Shown piece after piece: positions 11,201 to 18,874 of a stretch of 64,000 nt of DNA (position 1 is its first letter; each line of letters starts with the position of its first letter). The notes below the pieces were generated by a model. The model was not told where the DNA came from. It did not search any database and saw only the letters and a program-made list of their open reading frames with translations. The stretch lies in the NCBI RefSeq assembly GCF_027533505.1, contig NZ_JAPZUB010000003.1:1-64000 (forward strand), written 5' to 3'. The position numbers and the translations under genes were made by a program. Source of the DNA: Flavobacterium sp. Its GTDB lineage: Bacteria; Bacteroidota; Bacteroidia; Flavobacteriales; Flavobacteriaceae.

Positions 11201-12491
11201 TTACACCGAAAATCAAAGTACAGCCTTACCAGGATACACGCCGGGTCTCGGATTCTTTGGTTCGGCCAAGCCCTCTATGGCATTTGTGTTTGGGTTGCAA
11301 GACGATGTGCGTTTTGAAGCGGCCAAACGCGGCTGGTTGACCAATTTCCAGGATTTTAACCAAAATTATACTGAGGTTATCAACCGTACGTTGGACATGA
11401 CGGCTAATATTGATTTGTTCCCCGATTTTAAAATCGATTTGGCGGCCAATCGCACTTATGCCACGAATTATACAGAGCAATATGATGTAAGTCCCGATGG
11501 GACCTACAATTCAAGGTCGCCTTACAATACAGGGAACTTTGCGATTTCGACCAACATGATTACCACCTCGTTTATGCCTAGTGACGAGTTTGGTTCGGAA
11601 GCATTTAATCGATTCCGCGAAAACCGTTTTGTAATTGCGCATCGTTTGGCCGAAGATTATTATGGGAATACTACCTATCCGCTCGATGCAGAGGGGTACC
11701 CACAAGGATTTGGGAAAAACAGTCAGGATGTCTTATTGCCCGCTTTCTTGGCGGCCTATACAGGGCGTGATGTCAATAAAGTGTCAACGGGAATCTTTAG
11801 AGACATTCCCATTCCGGGTTGGAATATTAAGTACAACGGATTAATGCGGTATAAGTTTTTCAAAGATCGCTTCAAACGTTTCTCGATTCAGCACAACTAC
11901 AAAGCATCCTATACTATCAATGCCTTCCGTTCAAATTTAGACTATGTAGAAGGTGCCATAAACCCTGCCAATAACAATTTCTTCCAGCAAACGATTGTAG
12001 GAAATGTCAACTTGGTGGAACAATTTAGTCCGCTTTTCCGCATTGATTTTGAAACAAAAAGCTCCTTTAAGTTGTTGCTTGAAATGAAAAAAGACCGCGC
12101 CTTATCGTTCAGTTTTGACAACAATTTATTGACCGAGCAACAAGGTGTTGAGTATATTGTTGGAACAGGATTCCGTTTCAAAGACGTGATTATCTCTTCG
12201 CGTTTGGCCGATAATCCCACCGGAGTGATTAAGAGTGATATAAATGTGAAAATTGACTTCTCTTACCGTAACAACAAAACCATTGTGCGGTATTTAGATT
12301 ATAATAACAACCAGTTGGGAGGCGGTCAAGACTTATGGTCAGCCCGAGTTACTGCCGATTATTCGTTCAGTAAAAATTTAACGGCCATTTTCTTTTATGA
12401 TCATTCATTCTCTCAAGCCGTTATTTCAACTTCATTCCCGATAACCAATATTCGAACTGGATTTACGTTGCGTTATAACTTCGGAAATTAA
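5262..12491 (+). CDS. sprA: T9SS translocon / gliding motility protein SprA
   Basis: SprA is the very large outer-membrane beta-barrel that forms the protein-conducting channel of the type IX secretion system and is needed for gliding and surface protein export. At 2409 residues the length fits the family. The start is TTG, three bases after ruvA; the first residues form a signal peptide (RILCFLFVFFAFSTQAQ, cut near residue 28), and no nearby ATG gives one. The sequence is rich in alternating beta-strand segments and ends in an aromatic barrel strand (GFTLRYNFGN). The order ruvA-sprA-gcvH-vanZ-like matches F. johnsoniae. No frameshift or repeat expansion was seen. Many antisense ORFs in the track are shadows of this gene. 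Confidence 0.95.
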   Translation: MKTNSRNKSLLRILCFLFVFFAFSTQAQTTEEEDDEKARDTIKGYNTGAIKLNDPKSVVEAYTYDPTIDRYVLTKTFEGFNINYPMFLTPKEYDALVLRESMRAYFQKKSNAAEGKGTEQDKKDLLPRYYVNSSFFETLFGSNTIDIKPTGSVEVDLGVRHTKQDNPAFSPRNRATTTFDFNQRISMSLMGKVGTRLNVNVNYDTQSTFNFQNLIKLEYTPTEDDIIQKIEVGNVSMPLNNTLIRGAQSLFGVRAQLQFGRTTVTGVFSEQKSQTRTVTSQGGGTIQNFELFAQEYDNDRHFFLSQYFKNRYDFALRNYPFIDSRVQITRIEVWVTNRQNRINTTNNNQRNVIALQDLGESRLTDTYSNTPLNDNQVVAVDPIEITNGFFLTPIDSPSDNSNNRYDPALIGTTGLLNQGIREIFTAGNGFNNVNPVNEGTDYAKLENARKLNPSEYTFHPQLGYISLQQRLANDEVLAVAFQYTVGGQVYQVGEFGTDGVEATQVDTGGIPATQSLIVKMLKSTLTFVDKPIWGLMMKNIYQIPGGFQLQKEDFKFNILYTDPSPLNYIVEASPTSPLPNDVRETPLLRVFSMDQLNFANDPQTGGDGFFDFVPGLTIDQQNGRIIFTKIEPFGRYLFEKLRTAPGSSENYLGDPTSLADFNPNQAKYVFRTLYTSTQAAALQDSEKNKFQLRGRFKSSGGEGIPIGAFNVPQGSVIVTAGGRRLVEGVDFTVNYQAGRVQILDPSLQASNTPIEVSVENNSVFGQQTRRFMGINVEHKFSPKALVGATFLKMTERPFTQKSNYGQESVNNSMFGLNTSLSSEVPFLTRLVNKLPNVDTDVPSNVSFRGEVAFLKPDAPIGDRFNGESTLYVDDFEGSQTNIDLRSPLSWFIASTPERPATGNVDYPDFNGTQNSIDYGFKRAKIAWYTIDPVFYTQRPSGVSQDDLSLNSTRRIFSSELFPQTVIAQGQSQVVNTLDLTYFPQERGPYNFNPAAQADGTLPNPDTNYGGIMRALNSTNFEQTNVEYIQFWMMDPYFDPTNPGAASDPSNVGQIYFNLGEISEDILKDGRKFYENGLGPGQITTSNYWGNIPASQSLIYAFDTDTANRNVQDVGLDGLSDNEEAAKFPGFASFPDPAADNYNFYLNANGGVLDRYKNYNNVQANSPVDVTDTNRGSTTIPDVEDVNRDNTMNTINAYYEYKINISPSALSNVGANFITDIRETQVTAANGNTVQARWIQFKIPVTAPANTIGSISDFRSIRFMRIFMTKFNQPVTIRFGTLDLVRGEWRRFENTLDPVDTDVTDDGTNFEVQALNVQENGSRNPINYVTPPGVQLEQLMQNNTLIPQNEQSLALRASGLGLEPGDARGVFKNVSVDMRQFKKIKMFLHAEALPDEPSSIEDNELVGFIRFGNDASENFYQIELPLKKSQFNVNNPDAVWPEANQIDVSLKLLTQLKVLALSHIYTSPGEIYFKNEDELDNSLVGKVNKARLGIRGNPNFGLIRVLMVGIKNNTHILNTVEHPLNPRRIKGEAWFNELRIADMDNKGGMAAVANLDANLADFANISATGRMSTIGFGSIDQGPNERSREEILQYNIVTNMSLGKLLPKKWNMNVPFNYSVGEEIITPKYDPFFQDIELQQLIDNTQDEAQKRNFRNRAIDYTKRKSINFIGVKKDRGEKQKPRFYDIENVTVSYSYNQVDRNNYELENFQDQQVNTAVDYTFAFQNKPVEPFKKVKAFQKSSYWKLLSDFNFNFLPSNISFSTNINRQLNRQQFRLVDVEGVGLQTLFQRNYLFNYQYGFNYNLTKSLKLNFNATSNNLVRNFMDENNVPDNTYTLWTDFWNPGLPNTHNQQLTINYEVPLNKIPFLAFIKPTYTYNGTFTWQRSSIALSSYTDANGEVFNLGNTIQNSGSHKLNTAFNMDALYKYIGLTKTKKNTKTTQTGPPKPGQKITNTAVAPQSERSPFVEGLIGILTSVKNIQINYTENQSTALPGYTPGLGFFGSAKPSMAFVFGLQDDVRFEAAKRGWLTNFQDFNQNYTEVINRTLDMTANIDLFPDFKIDLAANRTYATNYTEQYDVSPDGTYNSRSPYNTGNFAISTNMITTSFMPSDEFGSEAFNRFRENRFVIAHRLAEDYYGNTTYPLDAEGYPQGFGKNSQDVLLPAFLAAYTGRDVNKVSTGIFRDIPIPGWNIKYNGLMRYKFFKDRFKRFSIQHNYKASYTINAFRSNLDYVEGAINPANNNFFQQTIVGNVNLVEQFSPLFRIDFETKSSFKLLLEMKKDRALSFSFDNNLLTEQQGVEYIVGTGFRFKDVIISSRLADNPTGVIKSDINVKIDFSYRNNKTIVRYLDYNNNQLGGGQDLWSARVTADYSFSKNLTAIFFYDHSFSQAVISTSFPITNIRTGFTLRYNFGN

Positions 12492-12537
12492 ACCAGTTGA
12501 AATGCAAAAAATCATTTTTCAATATCGGAATTAAGTG

Positions 12538-12545
12538 TACCTTTG
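12538..12545 (+). promoter_or_regulatory. gcvH promoter -7 element (TACCTTTG)
   Basis: Exact TAnnTTTG match 27 bases before the gcvH ATG at 12573, in the 81-base gap after sprA. It gives gcvH and the overlapping VanZ-family gene their own promoter. Confidence 0.55.
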
Positions 12546-12572
12546 AACGTGTATTTTTAAACCAACAAACGA

Positions 12573-12953
12573 ATGAATATTCCTTCTAATTTGAAGTATA
12601 CCAAAGACCACGAGTGGGTTTCTTTGGACGGCGATGTAGCCACCGTAGGCATTACCGATTTTGCGCAACGTGAATTGGGTGATATTGTTTATGTTGAAGT
12701 TGAAACACTCGATCAAACCCTCGCAAAAGACGAAGTTTTTGGTACCGTTGAAGCGGTAAAAACCGTTTCTGATTTATTTCTCCCATTGTCGGGTGAAATT
12801 ATTGAATTTAACGATGCTTTAGAGAGTACGCCAGAAACGGTAAATTCGGATCCTTATGGTGCCGGTTGGATGGTGAAAGTTAAAATTTCTGATGCCTCTG
12901 AGTGGGATCAATTGATGGATGCCGATGCCTACAAAGCGTTGATTGGAGCCTAA
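12573..12953 (+). CDS. gcvH: Glycine cleavage system H protein
   Basis: GcvH carries the lipoyl arm that shuttles the aminomethyl group between the P, T and L proteins of the glycine cleavage system. The 126-residue protein shows the family signature [12 protein letters not shown] with the lipoylated lysine at K63, and the N-terminal YTKDHEWV motif. The other glycine cleavage genes are not in the window. The stop codon overlaps the start of the downstream VanZ-family gene by 11 bases. Confidence 0.97.
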   Translation: MNIPSNLKYTKDHEWVSLDGDVATVGITDFAQRELGDIVYVEVETLDQTLAKDEVFGTVEAVKTVSDLFLPLSGEIIEFNDALESTPETVNSDPYGAGWMVKVKISDASEWDQLMDADAYKALIGA

Positions 12954-13296
12954 GATAACATATCGTTTATTACTAGCGCTTTGTTGGACCGCACTCATAA
13001 CGTGGTTAAGTTTGGGTTCAACAGGAAGTTTTGGACAAAGTATTCCAGTACCCCAAAAGGATAAAGTAGTTCACTTTTGTTTCTACTTGGGGTTTGTTTT
13101 TTGGTGGGGGAACTGTCTGCAAAGAAAGTCAAAACGAGTGCTGCTTTGGGTTTGGCTTGCCGCAGTAGGATATGGAATTTTGATGGAAGTTTGTCAATTC
13201 GTTTTCACACAAAATCGCTCAGCGGATTTTTGGGATGTGCTTGCCAATACCCTAGGGGCTAGCGTTGGATTATTGCTCTTTTCTCCAAAAAAATAG
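12943..13296 (+). CDS. VanZ-family membrane protein
   Basis: A 117-residue integral membrane protein with about four hydrophobic helices. The VanZ-like family signature is visible as [13 protein letters not shown] near 38-50 and [19 protein letters not shown] near 92-110. The cellular role of these short VanZ proteins is unknown; the name comes from a teicoplanin resistance gene and does not imply resistance here. The start is TTG inside the end of gcvH, giving [10 protein letters not shown]; no ATG lies nearby. The pair gcvH-vanZ is conserved in flavobacteria and looks translationally coupled. Confidence 0.85.
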   Translation: MEPKITYRLLLALCWTALITWLSLGSTGSFGQSIPVPQKDKVVHFCFYLGFVFWWGNCLQRKSKRVLLWVWLAAVGYGILMEVCQFVFTQNRSADFWDVLANTLGASVGLLLFSPKK

Positions 13297-13300
13297 TAAG

Positions 13301-13325
13301 CCACTCTTCGGGAGTGGTTTTTTTA
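13301..13325 (+). terminator. Intrinsic terminator after gcvH-vanZ
   Basis: CCACTC-ttcgg-GAGTGG is followed directly by seven T residues, just after the VanZ-family stop. It closes the gcvH transcript. Confidence 0.85.
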
Positions 13326-13356
13326 TGGAAATCAATGAAGCTGCCTTCATAATTTG

Positions 13357-13364
13357 TATTTTTG
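13357..13364 (+). promoter_or_regulatory. deoC promoter -7 element (TATTTTTG)
   Basis: Exact TAnnTTTG match 19 bases before the deoC ATG at 13384, placed between the upstream terminator and the gene. Confidence 0.5.
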
Positions 13365-13383
13365 ACCCTTATTGGTTATCGCT

Positions 13384-14127
13384 ATGCACATTCGACACTA
13401 TTTAGATGCTACCTACCTTAAATTGCCTGAGCAGGCCGGACTTTCCAAAGCCGACCATGAACAAGTGGTAAGAGCTTGTATTCAAGAAGCCATTGAGGAG
13501 GGTTTTAAGTTGGTGATGATTCGCCCCGATATGGTGTCCATGGCGCGAACGATGATTGATCAAGCAAAATCTTCGGTATTGGTGGGAACCGTGATTGGAT
13601 TTCCAGAGGGGACAGCTGATTTGGAAGCCAAATTGCAAGAGGCACAACAGGCGATTGAAGATGGAGCCGATGAGTTGGATTTTGTGTGTAATTATACCGC
13701 CTTCCAATCAGGAGATGTGGCCTTAGTGCGCAAAGAGATTGTGGCCGGAACGCAGTTGGCTTGGTCACACCACAAAACAGTCAAATGGATTATTGAAGTG
13801 GCTGCCCTGACGGATGCTGAAATCATTCAGTTGTCGGTGTGCATAAAAAATACTATTATAGCCCATTTTAAAGAAGAAGTCTTTGCTCATGTTTTTGTAA
13901 AATCTTCGACCGGTTTTTATGAAACAAAAGAAGGAAAGCCCAATGGCGCTTCACGTGCCGCAATATTGATGATGCTCGAAAATTGTGCACCACTTCCGGT
14001 TAAAGCCGCTGGAGGTGTGCGCACCTATGAGGAGGCCGTTGAAATGATAAAATTAGGTGTAAAACGAATCGGAACGTCGGCGGCAAAAACCATTGCGCAC
14101 GGCGGGACGACTGAAGCTGAATATTAA
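13384..14127 (+). CDS. deoC: Deoxyribose-phosphate aldolase
   Basis: Class I aldolase that splits 2-deoxyribose 5-phosphate into glyceraldehyde 3-phosphate and acetaldehyde during deoxynucleoside salvage. The 247-residue protein keeps the Schiff-base lysine in FVKSSTGF (K173) and the second active-site lysine in VKAAGGVRT (K207), plus GADELDFVCNY and VGTVIGFPEG. The track extends four codons upstream to a TTG; ATG at 13384 (MHIRHYLDAT) is the natural start. The remB-like gene starts two bases after the stop, so the two are probably co-transcribed. Confidence 0.95.
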   Translation: MHIRHYLDATYLKLPEQAGLSKADHEQVVRACIQEAIEEGFKLVMIRPDMVSMARTMIDQAKSSVLVGTVIGFPEGTADLEAKLQEAQQAIEDGADELDFVCNYTAFQSGDVALVRKEIVAGTQLAWSHHKTVKWIIEVAALTDAEIIQLSVCIKNTIIAHFKEEVFAHVFVKSSTGFYETKEGKPNGASRAAILMMLENCAPLPVKAAGGVRTYEEAVEMIKLGVKRIGTSAAKTIAHGGTTEAEY

Positions 14128-14129
14128 GT

Positions 14130-16211
14130 ATGAAACGATTACTTGTTTTTGTGTTTTTTTGGAGTGGGTTGCTAACCATTTGTGCGCAAGGATTGCAACA
14201 AACACCTCCTGTTTTTCCGAATTGTAAGTCGGTCAACGAGGCTGATGCACAAACTTGTTTTGATCAAGAATTACAGCGGTTTATTTACCGTGAGTTCAAC
14301 GTTAAGTCCAATTATCAGGGGACGGTAATTGTGGTTTTTGAAGTCGATCAATCGGGTAAATTCAAACCCTTGTATATTGATGCAGGAGATGCCGAAATCA
14401 CTGCCGAGTGTCGCCGTGTATTTGAAAAGTTACCCGTGATCCAACCCGCGGTCTATGGAGGGAAAGCTACCTATTCGAAATACACCATTCGTTTTGATGT
14501 CCCGTTGCAAAATCCAGACGATACGCCCAAAGTAGTAGCCAAACAGCAACAATCCCTAGCTGTACCGACTACATTTCAAAAGGAAACGCGTACCATGGAT
14601 TTAGATACAATGCAGTATCAAACGTTTACCAAACCCCAATACGATAGTAAACTTGCGATCCCTTTTTCCAATCGACTTTATGCTTCCTTTGATTGGGCAA
14701 TGAATCAAGTGGGGGCCAATGCCCATACGACTTCAAAACCTTTTACCTTCAAAGAAGTGTCGAAATATTACAATTTACGGGAAGCCCATCAACAATTGAT
14801 GAAGCCCAAATCGTCATGGTGGGGTAAAAAAATATGGAATGATGACTTGGTTGCCATTCAAGGCGATGATTATTGGTTTACATTGAATCCCGTGTTTGAT
14901 TTTCAGGTAGGAAGCGAAACCTCTGGCGCTACCGATTATACCTTTGTCAATACCCGCGGAGTGCAAATTCGAGGTGGGTTAGGTAAAGAAGTCAACTTTT
15001 CGGCCACTATTTTTGAAAGTCAAGGACGATTTGCCGATTATTTCAATCAATATGCTATTTCTTTGCGCCCATCCGGAGGAAATCCAGCGACCATCCCAGG
15101 GATAGGGATTGCCAAAGAATTTAAAACCGATGCTTTTGATTTTCCCATGGCGGAGGCGTATATCAATTATGCTCCTGGGAAGTTTGTTGAAATGCAATTG
15201 GGGCATGGCCGAAATTTTATTGGCGATGGGTACCGGTCATTATTGTTAACCGACGGGGTGAGTCCGTATCCTTATTTCAAAATCAATACCACTTTTTGGA
15301 AAATAAAATATACCAATCTTTACATGTGGATGAAAGACACCCGTCCTGAAGTAACGGTTGATGGAACGTATGCTACGAAATTTGTTGCCAGTCACTACTT
15401 GAGTTGGAACGTTAACCGACGCTTAAACATTGGCTTTTTTGAATCGGTAGTATGGGCCAATCAAAATGACCGTGGCTTTGACATGAATTTTGTCAATCCT
15501 ATTATTTTTTACCGAGCTGTTGAGTTTTCATCTTCTTCTCGTAGTGGAAATGCGCTTTTGGGGCTCACGGGGAAATACAAATTGAGTAATAGTGTAAATG
15601 CTTACGGGCAATTTTTGTTGGATGAATTTTCCTTGGGTGAAATTCGTGCTCAAAATCAGAGTTGGAAAAATAAATACGCCTATCAATTGGGCTTAAAATA
15701 TTACAATGCTTTCAATGTAGATAACTTAATGTTGCAGTTGGAATACAACTTTGTTCGTCCTTATGTTTATTCACATAGCAATGTGCTAACGAATTACGGG
15801 AATAGTAACCAAAGTTTAGGGCATCAATGGGGAGGTAATACCAAAGAGTTAATTGCTATCGGGCGGTATACGCATGGACGCTACTATGCTTCGGCCAAGT
15901 TGCATTATGGAATTCGTGGTTTGGATATAAACGGCTTGAATTACGGCGGTAATATTTATTTAAGTTACAATGACTTCCGTCCTACAGATACTGGAGTTGT
16001 GGTAGGACAAGGTAACGAAACGATGGTGTTTATTGCCGATTTGCAAGCGGGTTATGTAATCAACCCTACAACCAATTTAAAGCTGTTTGCCAATCTAATT
16101 TTTAGAAATTTTGATCCCGCCACGGTAACTGATACGGTTACGTCATCGGCTACGACATGGTTTTCGATTGGTGTTCGTACAGACATCTTTAACTGGTATT
16201 TTGATTACTAA
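14130..16211 (+). CDS. remB: RemB-like gliding motility / outer-membrane barrel protein
   Basis: A 693-residue protein with a signal peptide (LLVFVFFWSGLLTICAQ) and two regions. Residues about 30-130 resemble the C-terminal domain of TonB (TVIVVFEVDQSGKF, two cysteines). From about 170 onward there are barrel-like strands with GHGRNFIGDGYRSLLL, resembling Wzi-type capsule-assembly barrels. The position sprA-gcvH-vanZ-deoC-here matches where F. johnsoniae keeps remB, a gene linked to gliding, and that synteny is the main reason for the symbol. Molecular function is not established. It follows deoC by two bases. No frameshift or truncation was seen. Confidence 0.7.
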   Translation: MKRLLVFVFFWSGLLTICAQGLQQTPPVFPNCKSVNEADAQTCFDQELQRFIYREFNVKSNYQGTVIVVFEVDQSGKFKPLYIDAGDAEITAECRRVFEKLPVIQPAVYGGKATYSKYTIRFDVPLQNPDDTPKVVAKQQQSLAVPTTFQKETRTMDLDTMQYQTFTKPQYDSKLAIPFSNRLYASFDWAMNQVGANAHTTSKPFTFKEVSKYYNLREAHQQLMKPKSSWWGKKIWNDDLVAIQGDDYWFTLNPVFDFQVGSETSGATDYTFVNTRGVQIRGGLGKEVNFSATIFESQGRFADYFNQYAISLRPSGGNPATIPGIGIAKEFKTDAFDFPMAEAYINYAPGKFVEMQLGHGRNFIGDGYRSLLLTDGVSPYPYFKINTTFWKIKYTNLYMWMKDTRPEVTVDGTYATKFVASHYLSWNVNRRLNIGFFESVVWANQNDRGFDMNFVNPIIFYRAVEFSSSSRSGNALLGLTGKYKLSNSVNAYGQFLLDEFSLGEIRAQNQSWKNKYAYQLGLKYYNAFNVDNLMLQLEYNFVRPYVYSHSNVLTNYGNSNQSLGHQWGGNTKELIAIGRYTHGRYYASAKLHYGIRGLDINGLNYGGNIYLSYNDFRPTDTGVVVGQGNETMVFIADLQAGYVINPTTNLKLFANLIFRNFDPATVTDTVTSSATTWFSIGVRTDIFNWYFDY

Positions 16212-16263
16212 AATCTTCAAGAATATTTATGCTTTGTTTTTTGTCATTTCTTTTGGGATAGAC

Positions 16264-16271
16264 TACTTTTG
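16264..16271 (+). promoter_or_regulatory. cyoE promoter -7 element (TACTTTTG)
   Basis: Exact TAnnTTTG match, 10 bases before the TTG start of the heme O synthase gene at 16282, implying a very short leader for the oxidase operon. Confidence 0.55.
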
Positions 16272-16281
16272 CACGACTTAA

Positions 16282-17208
16282 TTGACATTTGTAAACAAAG
16301 TATCGTTGGACACGCATTCGACATCGTTGCACCCTTTAAAATTGTTTCGAGATTTTAAAGAAATCACTAAAGCGTGCTTAGCCGTGAGTGTCGTGTTTTC
16401 TTCCATTGCAGGTTATTTACTAGGCATCAGTGAGGCCCATCCGTTCAATTGGATGACTTTGTTGGTGTTAGCGGTAGGAGGGTATTGTATGGTTGGTGCT
16501 TCCAATGCGTTTAATCAAGTCATTGAAAAAGATTTAGATGCCTTGATGGACCGCACCAAAAACCGTCCCGTTGCATCAGGTCGTATGGCACCCAACACGG
16601 CCTTATTTGTAGCGAGCTCCCTTACCATCACGGGTTTGGTTTTGTTGTATATCATTAATCCTAAGTCGGCTATGTTTGGCGCGGTGTCCATTTTTTTATA
16701 CACCAGTGTCTATACCCCCTTAAAAGCCGTTACTCCCTTGGCCGTATTTGTTGGTGCATTTCCAGGTGCAATTCCTTTTATGTTGGGATGGGTTGCTGCT
16801 ACAAACCATTTTGGTATTGAAGCGGGGACCTTATTTTTAATTCAGTTTTTTTGGCAATTTCCCCACTTTTGGGCAATTGGTTGGTTCTTATTTGAAGATT
16901 ACAAGAAGGCCGGTTTCTTTATGTTGCCCACAGGGCAGCGGGATAACCGCACTGCCTTGCAAATTGTGTTGTATACATTTTGGTTGATTGTAGCTTCGGT
17001 ATTGCCTGCATTTGGGTATACGGGGCAGCTTTTTATTAGTCCCATTGCAACGGTTTTGGTCGTGTTGTTGGGGTTGTGGATGCTGTTTTATACGTTTCAA
17101 TTATACCGTTTGCGCACCCCAAAAGCAGCTCGTGTACTCATGTTGGTGAGTGTTGGGTATATTACATTATTACAAATCATTTACATCACGGATAAATTTC
17201 TACGTTAA
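16282..17208 (+). CDS. cyoE: Heme O synthase (protoheme IX farnesyltransferase)
   Basis: Inner-membrane UbiA-family prenyltransferase that adds a farnesyl group to heme B, giving heme O for the terminal oxidase. The 308-residue protein has the aspartate-rich motif NQVIEKDLDALMDRTKNRP near 75-93 and about nine membrane helices. TTG at 16282 is taken as start because it follows the promoter closely and gives a normal cytosolic N-terminus. The first subunit III gene begins two bases after the stop, so this is the head of an oxidase operon. The homologue is also called ctaB. Confidence 0.94.
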   Translation: MTFVNKVSLDTHSTSLHPLKLFRDFKEITKACLAVSVVFSSIAGYLLGISEAHPFNWMTLLVLAVGGYCMVGASNAFNQVIEKDLDALMDRTKNRPVASGRMAPNTALFVASSLTITGLVLLYIINPKSAMFGAVSIFLYTSVYTPLKAVTPLAVFVGAFPGAIPFMLGWVAATNHFGIEAGTLFLIQFFWQFPHFWAIGWFLFEDYKKAGFFMLPTGQRDNRTALQIVLYTFWLIVASVLPAFGYTGQLFISPIATVLVVLLGLWMLFYTFQLYRLRTPKAARVLMLVSVGYITLLQIIYITDKFLR

Positions 17209-17209
17209 T

Positions 17210-17785
17210 ATGACAGTACAAGAAGAACAAGCCCGCTCAGCGCGCTCCTATAAATTGTTGTTGATCTTCGGAATGATCAGCATCGTTATGCTTTTTGCCG
17301 GATTAACAAGCGCCATGGTGGTTAGTAAATCCCGCCCGGATTGGTTGACGAATTATCAAATTCCACAGGCCTTTACCATCAGCACAGTGCTCATTTTGTT
17401 GTGTAGTTTGACATTTCACTTGGCAAAACGCACCATTAAGCAAGACCAGCGTAGTAAAACTTCGCTATTTTTAGGGTTGACATTGGTTTTAGGACTGGGA
17501 TTTGTTTACTTCCAGTTTGAAGGGTTTGACGAGCTGTTTGCCGACCGTCTTTTTCCTACAGGGAAGTCAGGATCGGTCACGATTGCGTTCCTTTATATCT
17601 TGGTTTACGTACACTTAGCGCACCTGTTGGGAGGCATCTTATCATTGTTGCTAATTATTTATAATCATTTTAAACAAAAGTACACTGCTGCTCAATATCT
17701 TGGAATTGAGCTGGGTGCGATATACTGGCACTTTTTGGATGCTTTGTGGCTCTATTTATTTTTGTTTTTGTATTTCTTTAAATAA
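17210..17785 (+). CDS. Cytochrome c oxidase subunit III (short form)
   Basis: A heme-copper oxidase subunit III homologue of 191 residues with five membrane helices, ending in the typical YWHFLDALWLYLFLFLYF. The track begins 20 codons earlier inside cyoE; ATG at 17210, two bases after the cyoE stop, gives MTVQEEQARS and a normal hydrophilic N-terminus. It is the first of two tandem subunit III genes. Flavobacterial oxidases commonly keep this pair; the separate role of each is not known to me. Confidence 0.88.
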   Translation: MTVQEEQARSARSYKLLLIFGMISIVMLFAGLTSAMVVSKSRPDWLTNYQIPQAFTISTVLILLCSLTFHLAKRTIKQDQRSKTSLFLGLTLVLGLGFVYFQFEGFDELFADRLFPTGKSGSVTIAFLYILVYVHLAHLLGGILSLLLIIYNHFKQKYTAAQYLGIELGAIYWHFLDALWLYLFLFLYFFK

Positions 17786-17795
17786 GAAAAAAATG

Positions 17796-17803
17796 TAAAT
17801 TTG
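17796..17803 (+). promoter_or_regulatory. Internal promoter -7 element (TAAATTTG) before second subunit III gene
   Basis: Exact TAnnTTTG match in the 43-base gap between the two subunit III genes, 25 bases before ATG 17829. It could add transcription to the distal half of the oxidase operon. Confidence 0.4.
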
Positions 17804-17828
17804 GAAACTTTTTAACTATTACGTACTT

Positions 17829-18857
17829 ATGGGATCGACAGTTACTACAAACAATGGTGTAGCTAATGTTTGGAATGGCGGAGGCGCCGAGCCGTTAGGA
17901 GCGAGTTATGGAAAGATGATGATGTGGTTTTTCATCCTTTCCGATGCATTAACCTTCTCAGGATTCGTTGCGGCTTACGGTTTTTCAAGATTTAAATTTA
18001 TCGAAACTTGGCCAATTGCGGATGAGGTGTTCACCCACTTTCCGTTTATGCACGGTGTATCTATGCCGATGTATTATGTGGCCTTCATGACTTTCGTACT
18101 TATTTTTTCCTCTGTTACCATGGTTTTGGCTGTAGATGCTGGACACCAAATGAAACAAGGTAAAGTTGCCATTTACATGTTTTTAACGATTATCGGAGGT
18201 TTAATCTTCGTAGGGTCACAAGCTTGGGAATGGAAAAACTTCATCAAAGGAGAATACGGTGCTATTGAAACCAAAGGAGGAAGTATTTTACAGTTTGTGA
18301 ATGCTGAAGGAAAGCAAATTAAGTTAGCTGATTTTGCAGCTACTTTACCAGAAGAACGTGAGCAGCTAACGCGTAGTCGTGCTACCTGGTTTATGTCAGA
18401 ACCTTCTTTACCTACGTATTCTGTTAATGAAGTAATTGAAGGCTTCAAAAAGAATCCCGATATTTTGATCCGTACAGAAGTCATCTATTCGGAGGAAACG
18501 GCTAAGCATTCTATCGGAGCTCACCCTTCTTTAAACAAGATTAAACATAAAACTATTTTGACGCGTGAAGAGTCGTTAAGACGAATTAATGAGGCGAAAA
18601 TAGTTATTGAAGGGGCTAACTTACACCGCAATGAATACGGAAGTAAGTTATTTGCTGATTTCTTCTTCTTTATTACAGGTTTCCACGGTTTCCACGTATT
18701 TTCAGGAGTTGTCATCAACATCATTATTTTTATCAATGTGTTGTTGGGTACCTACGAGCGTAGAAGAACTTATGAAATGGTTGAAAAAGTTGGTTTATAC
18801 TGGCACTTTGTAGACTTAGTTTGGGTATTCGTATTTACCTTCTTCTATTTAGTATAA
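17829..18857 (+). CDS. Cytochrome c oxidase subunit III (long form with soluble insert)
   Basis: A 342-residue subunit III homologue. The membrane helices before about residue 135 and after about residue 275 align with the family (DALTFSGFVAAYG, FFFFITGFHGFHVFSGV, YWHFVDLVWVFVFTFFYLV). Between them lies a hydrophilic segment of about 130 residues rich in charged amino acids, absent from the short paralog just upstream. It probably faces one aqueous side of the membrane and may be a flavobacterial feature. The gene belongs to the oxidase operon and is followed 17 bases later by subunit IV. Confidence 0.9.
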   Translation: MGSTVTTNNGVANVWNGGGAEPLGASYGKMMMWFFILSDALTFSGFVAAYGFSRFKFIETWPIADEVFTHFPFMHGVSMPMYYVAFMTFVLIFSSVTMVLAVDAGHQMKQGKVAIYMFLTIIGGLIFVGSQAWEWKNFIKGEYGAIETKGGSILQFVNAEGKQIKLADFAATLPEEREQLTRSRATWFMSEPSLPTYSVNEVIEGFKKNPDILIRTEVIYSEETAKHSIGAHPSLNKIKHKTILTREESLRRINEAKIVIEGANLHRNEYGSKLFADFFFFITGFHGFHVFSGVVINIIIFINVLLGTYERRRTYEMVEKVGLYWHFVDLVWVFVFTFFYLV

Positions 18858-18874
18858 TTAATTAAAAGCGAATC

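Noticed and set aside
12943-13296. Glycopeptide resistance gene (VanZ name)
   Set aside because: Only the membrane domain family is shared; there is no VanHAX cluster, and the gene is a conserved neighbour of gcvH.
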